64,000 nucleotides of DNA from Empedobacter brevis_A (lineage in GTDB: Bacteria > Bacteroidota > Bacteroidia > Flavobacteriales > Weeksellaceae): assembly GCF_965118635.1 (NCBI RefSeq), contig NZ_CBCPHV010000001.1, forward strand, positions 186,001 through 250,000, read 5' to 3'. Positions 62,231-64,000 of the stretch are shown here, in pieces (position 1 is the first letter of the stretch; each line of letters starts with the position of its first letter). The notes beneath the pieces are model-generated. The model ran no database searches, was not told where the DNA came from, and saw nothing but the letters and a program-made list of their open reading frames with translations. The position numbers were made by a program, and so were the translations under genes.

Positions 62231-62260
62231 AAATCACAATTATCTTCCAAAAAATCGTAA
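62227..62260 (+). promoter_or_regulatory. 34-bp AraC-type element, metal-binding-domain gene promoter
   Basis: GTAAA at 62227 contains the stop codon of the MFS gene. Half-sites TCACAA (62234) and TCGTAA (62255), then 22 nt to GAACTTTG (62283-62290). Confidence 0.72.
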
Positions 62261-62349
62261 CTAATAAAAACGAAATAATAAGGAACTTTGTAATTAGAAA
62301 AGAATCAAGTTATAATATCAAAATAATTAACGTTTTAAAAAAAAATATT

Positions 62350-63207
62350 ATGAATACACAACATCAATCCAGCAGCGAAAATATATTTATTTGCCCTATG
62401 CACCCAGAAGTCAAAGGGAATAAAGGTGATAAATGTTCAAAATGTGGAATGAATTTAGTTCCAGAAAATAAAGGAACAGCAAAACATTTTGATGTGATTA
62501 TATCTTCTGAACCTGAAGTTATTGAAGCAGGGAAATCGACGCAGTTTAAAATCATTGTAAAGAACGAAGATAAAGTTGTGTCATTAGAAGAAGTACATGA
62601 AATGAAAATGCATCTTCTAGTTGTGAATGAAGAACTAACTTGGTTTGACCATATCCATCCCATTGAACAAGAAGACGGTTCTTATCTTATTGATGAAATA
62701 TTTCCAACTGCTGGGGACTACTTATTTTTTGTAGATTATAAGCCTGAGAACGAGGAAGGGAATGTTTACAAACATTCGTTAAATGTAGTAGGAAATACTA
62801 CAGAAATAGCACAGTTAGATACAAATGCAAAATTTGAATCGGAATCAGATGGTTATACTGCCAAATTATTGAATGGTGCAGATTTGAAAACAAATACAAG
62901 CCAGCCATTGCAATTTGAGATTCTAAAAAATGGTAACAAGATTAATGACGCTGAATTGCAAAACTATTTAGGAGCAAAAGCTCATATTGTAATGATAAGC
63001 AAAGCTGAAAAAGAATTTTTGCATATTCACCCAATGTCTAATGAAAGTTATCAGATTTATGCAGAAACACTGATCAAGAAACCAGGTTTATATAGAATGT
63101 GGATGCAATTTAAGATTAGTAATAAAGTGCACACTGTAGATTTTACGGTACATGTTGCTGAGGGTAACAAAACGAGCGAAGGTCATAATCATCATCACAA
63201 ACACTAA
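62350..63207 (+). CDS. Heavy-metal-binding-domain protein with His-rich tail
   Basis: This 285-aa protein begins with a heavy-metal-binding domain (FICPMHPEVKGNKGDKCSKCGMNLVPE) and continues as a beta-rich part with HEMKMHLLVV, WFDHIHPI and FLHIHPMSNE, ending EGHNHHHKH. No signal peptide is seen. The two beta segments look like a duplicated immunoglobulin-like unit. It probably binds Cu or Zn. It is element-controlled and lies between an MFS gene and an HMA chaperone gene. Confidence 0.82.
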   Translation: MNTQHQSSSENIFICPMHPEVKGNKGDKCSKCGMNLVPENKGTAKHFDVIISSEPEVIEAGKSTQFKIIVKNEDKVVSLEEVHEMKMHLLVVNEELTWFDHIHPIEQEDGSYLIDEIFPTAGDYLFFVDYKPENEEGNVYKHSLNVVGNTTEIAQLDTNAKFESESDGYTAKLLNGADLKTNTSQPLQFEILKNGNKINDAELQNYLGAKAHIVMISKAEKEFLHIHPMSNESYQIYAETLIKKPGLYRMWMQFKISNKVHTVDFTVHVAEGNKTSEGHNHHHKH

Positions 63208-63216
63208 AAAAAATCA

Positions 63217-63250
63217 GTAAAAATCGTAAATCAAACAAGGAATATCATAA
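63217..63250 (+). promoter_or_regulatory. 34-bp AraC-type element, second HMA chaperone promoter
   Basis: GTAAA at 63217, half-sites TCGTAA (63224) and TCATAA (63245), then 21 nt to GAATTTTG (63272-63279). Confidence 0.72.
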
Positions 63251-63312
63251 TAAAAAAAATAAGAAAATACAGAATTTTGTAGTATAAATATACATTATAA
63301 ATAAATTAAAAA

Positions 63313-63534
63313 ATGGAAAATAAAGAATTTCAATTCAAGACAAACCTTAATTGTGGAGGATGTGTATCAAAAGTAAAAGCAGATTTTGACAGTGCGGAAG
63401 GTATCTGTGAATGGAATGTAGATACAGCTAATAATGATAAAATCTTAACTGTAAAATCAGAAGGAATTACAGAAGATGAGATCATCGCTATCGTTAAGAG
63501 AAAAGGATTTAAAGCAGAACCTTTAGCAGAGTAA
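63313..63534 (+). CDS. HMA-type metallochaperone, copy 2
   Basis: This 73-aa protein is a close paralogue of the one at 57732, with metal site LNCGGCVSKV. It shares the start FQFKTNLNCG and ENWNVDTAN-type core. The two flank the oxidase-MFS-HMBD block and each has its own element-linked promoter. It is probably a cytoplasmic Cu(I) chaperone for CopA. Confidence 0.85.
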   Translation: MENKEFQFKTNLNCGGCVSKVKADFDSAEGICEWNVDTANNDKILTVKSEGITEDEIIAIVKRKGFKAEPLAE

Positions 63535-63606
63535 TTTATCACTCTATATTTTATCCTGAGAGTGATAATGGATAGTATTCTTTTAAATAATTGTACTATC
63601 GCAATT

Positions 63607-63656
63607 TAAAATGAGGTAATTTATTGTAGGATGCCTGCAATTATTACCTCATTTTA
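63607..63656 (+). terminator. Terminator at the right end of the metal island
   Basis: AAAATGAGGTAAT pairs with ATTACCTCATTTT, with T's behind. Confidence 0.75.
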
Positions 63657-63662
63657 TTTTTT

Positions 63663-64000
63663 ATGCCAGTTTTTAAATTTAAAATCCTTGTTTTAATGAT
63701 AGATTATTGCCATTCTTTGATGAATGAATTGGATGATAGAATAACTGAACTGACTTACGAGCATAGCAATAACTCGTTAGAGTTGTATGAAAATGCTATT
63801 GTATTAGTTTTACAAAGGCTTGATTCGGCAAAGGAATATGTCAAGAAAAAAGGATTCAAAGATGAAGATGAAGAAATATTCTTTTTCAAACAACTTAAAC
63901 CTCAGTTAGTTTCAAAATTGATATATTTAAATTCTATATATAAAATTGAAACAAAACGGCCCAGAGGAGGTGATAAAATTATTAAACAATATCTCAATCT
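63663..64000 (+). CDS. rteC: Second RteC-family regulator (3' end outside window)
   Basis: A plus-strand frame from the ATG at 63663 (or 63696, MIDYCHSLMNELDDRITELT) stays open to the window edge. EIFFFKQLKPQLVSKLIYLNSIYKIE matches FFKMTKPQILGKLIYYNKLYRIE of the rteC at 12355. The family activates excision of conjugative elements. Two rteC copies facing outward on either side of the metal island suggest that the island sits between two regulatory ends or that two elements meet here. Only the N-terminal ~110 residues are visible. Confidence 0.82.
   Translation, partial: MPVFKFKILVLMIDYCHSLMNELDDRITELTYEHSNNSLELYENAIVLVLQRLDSAKEYVKKKGFKDEDEEIFFFKQLKPQLVSKLIYLNSIYKIETKRPRGGDKIIKQYLN

Overview
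The window is low-GC Bacteroidota DNA, most likely from a Sphingobacterium-, Chryseobacterium-, Elizabethkingia- or Flavobacterium-like host. This rests on promoters with the Bacteroidota -7 element TAnnTTTG, RteC regulators, and the gene set of a Bacteroidota integrative conjugative element (ICE, CTnDOT-like): helicase/methylase, DUF1896, TopB, DUF3945 and HTH proteins. No rRNA, tRNA or CRISPR was seen.

Layout. 1-13.2 kb is ICE backbone on the minus strand: partial SNF2-type helicase/N6-methylase, DUF1896 protein, frameshifted ORF6N protein, topB, DUF3945/DUF4099 protein, HTH protein and rteC. Two plus-strand accessory genes (4.4-7.1 kb) interrupt it: a zinc-ribbon/PLD-like protein and a protein of unknown function. 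13.4-63.5 kb is a cargo island, mostly plus strand and devoted to metals: copper ATPase CopA, a CDF transporter, copper-binding lipoproteins and HMA chaperones, a broken four-helix-bundle copper protein, an azurin interrupted by an IS21-family element, a tripartite RND drug-type pump, a Fur-family regulator, a porin, a CzcA-TolC fusion with CzcB, ZntA, an MntH-UspA fusion, two lipoamide dehydrogenases, a multicopper oxidase and two MFS transporters. Non-metal passengers are a TetR-controlled redox cassette (OYE, KstD-like flavoprotein, SDR) at 24.7-30.2 kb and OsmC/AraC/HPPD genes at 54.8-57.4 kb. At 63.66 kb a second rteC begins and runs off the window.

Main finding. The island carries its own regulatory code. 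A 34-bp element, GTAAA-nn-TYRYAA-n15-NYRNAA, occurs 14 times. Its two half-sites are always 21 bp apart, and in 12 cases it ends exactly 22 nt before a one-mismatch version of TAnnTTTG (21 nt in one more). It precedes copA, the CDF gene, csp, a 26-aa Cys-rich micropeptide, azurin, three HMA proteins, the Fur-family gene, a lipoamide dehydrogenase, an MFS gene and a metal-binding-domain gene. The obvious candidate regulators are unusual one-component proteins encoded here: an N-terminal HMA domain with an MVCNRC metal site fused to a C-terminal AraC-type HTH (13.4 and 31.15 kb), plus a form without HMA (24.15 kb). One of them carries the element itself.

A second, nested code is the 17-mer TTTGCAACCAGGTTCCC. 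It is present three times, always 25 bp before a -7 element, upstream of a porin, a free-standing P-type ATPase nucleotide-binding domain and zntA. It probably belongs to the Fur-family regulator, whose own promoter carries the AraC-type element. Copper sensing therefore appears to sit above zinc/cadmium control. Two copper-storage or electron-carrier genes (csp, azurin) are broken while the exporters are intact.
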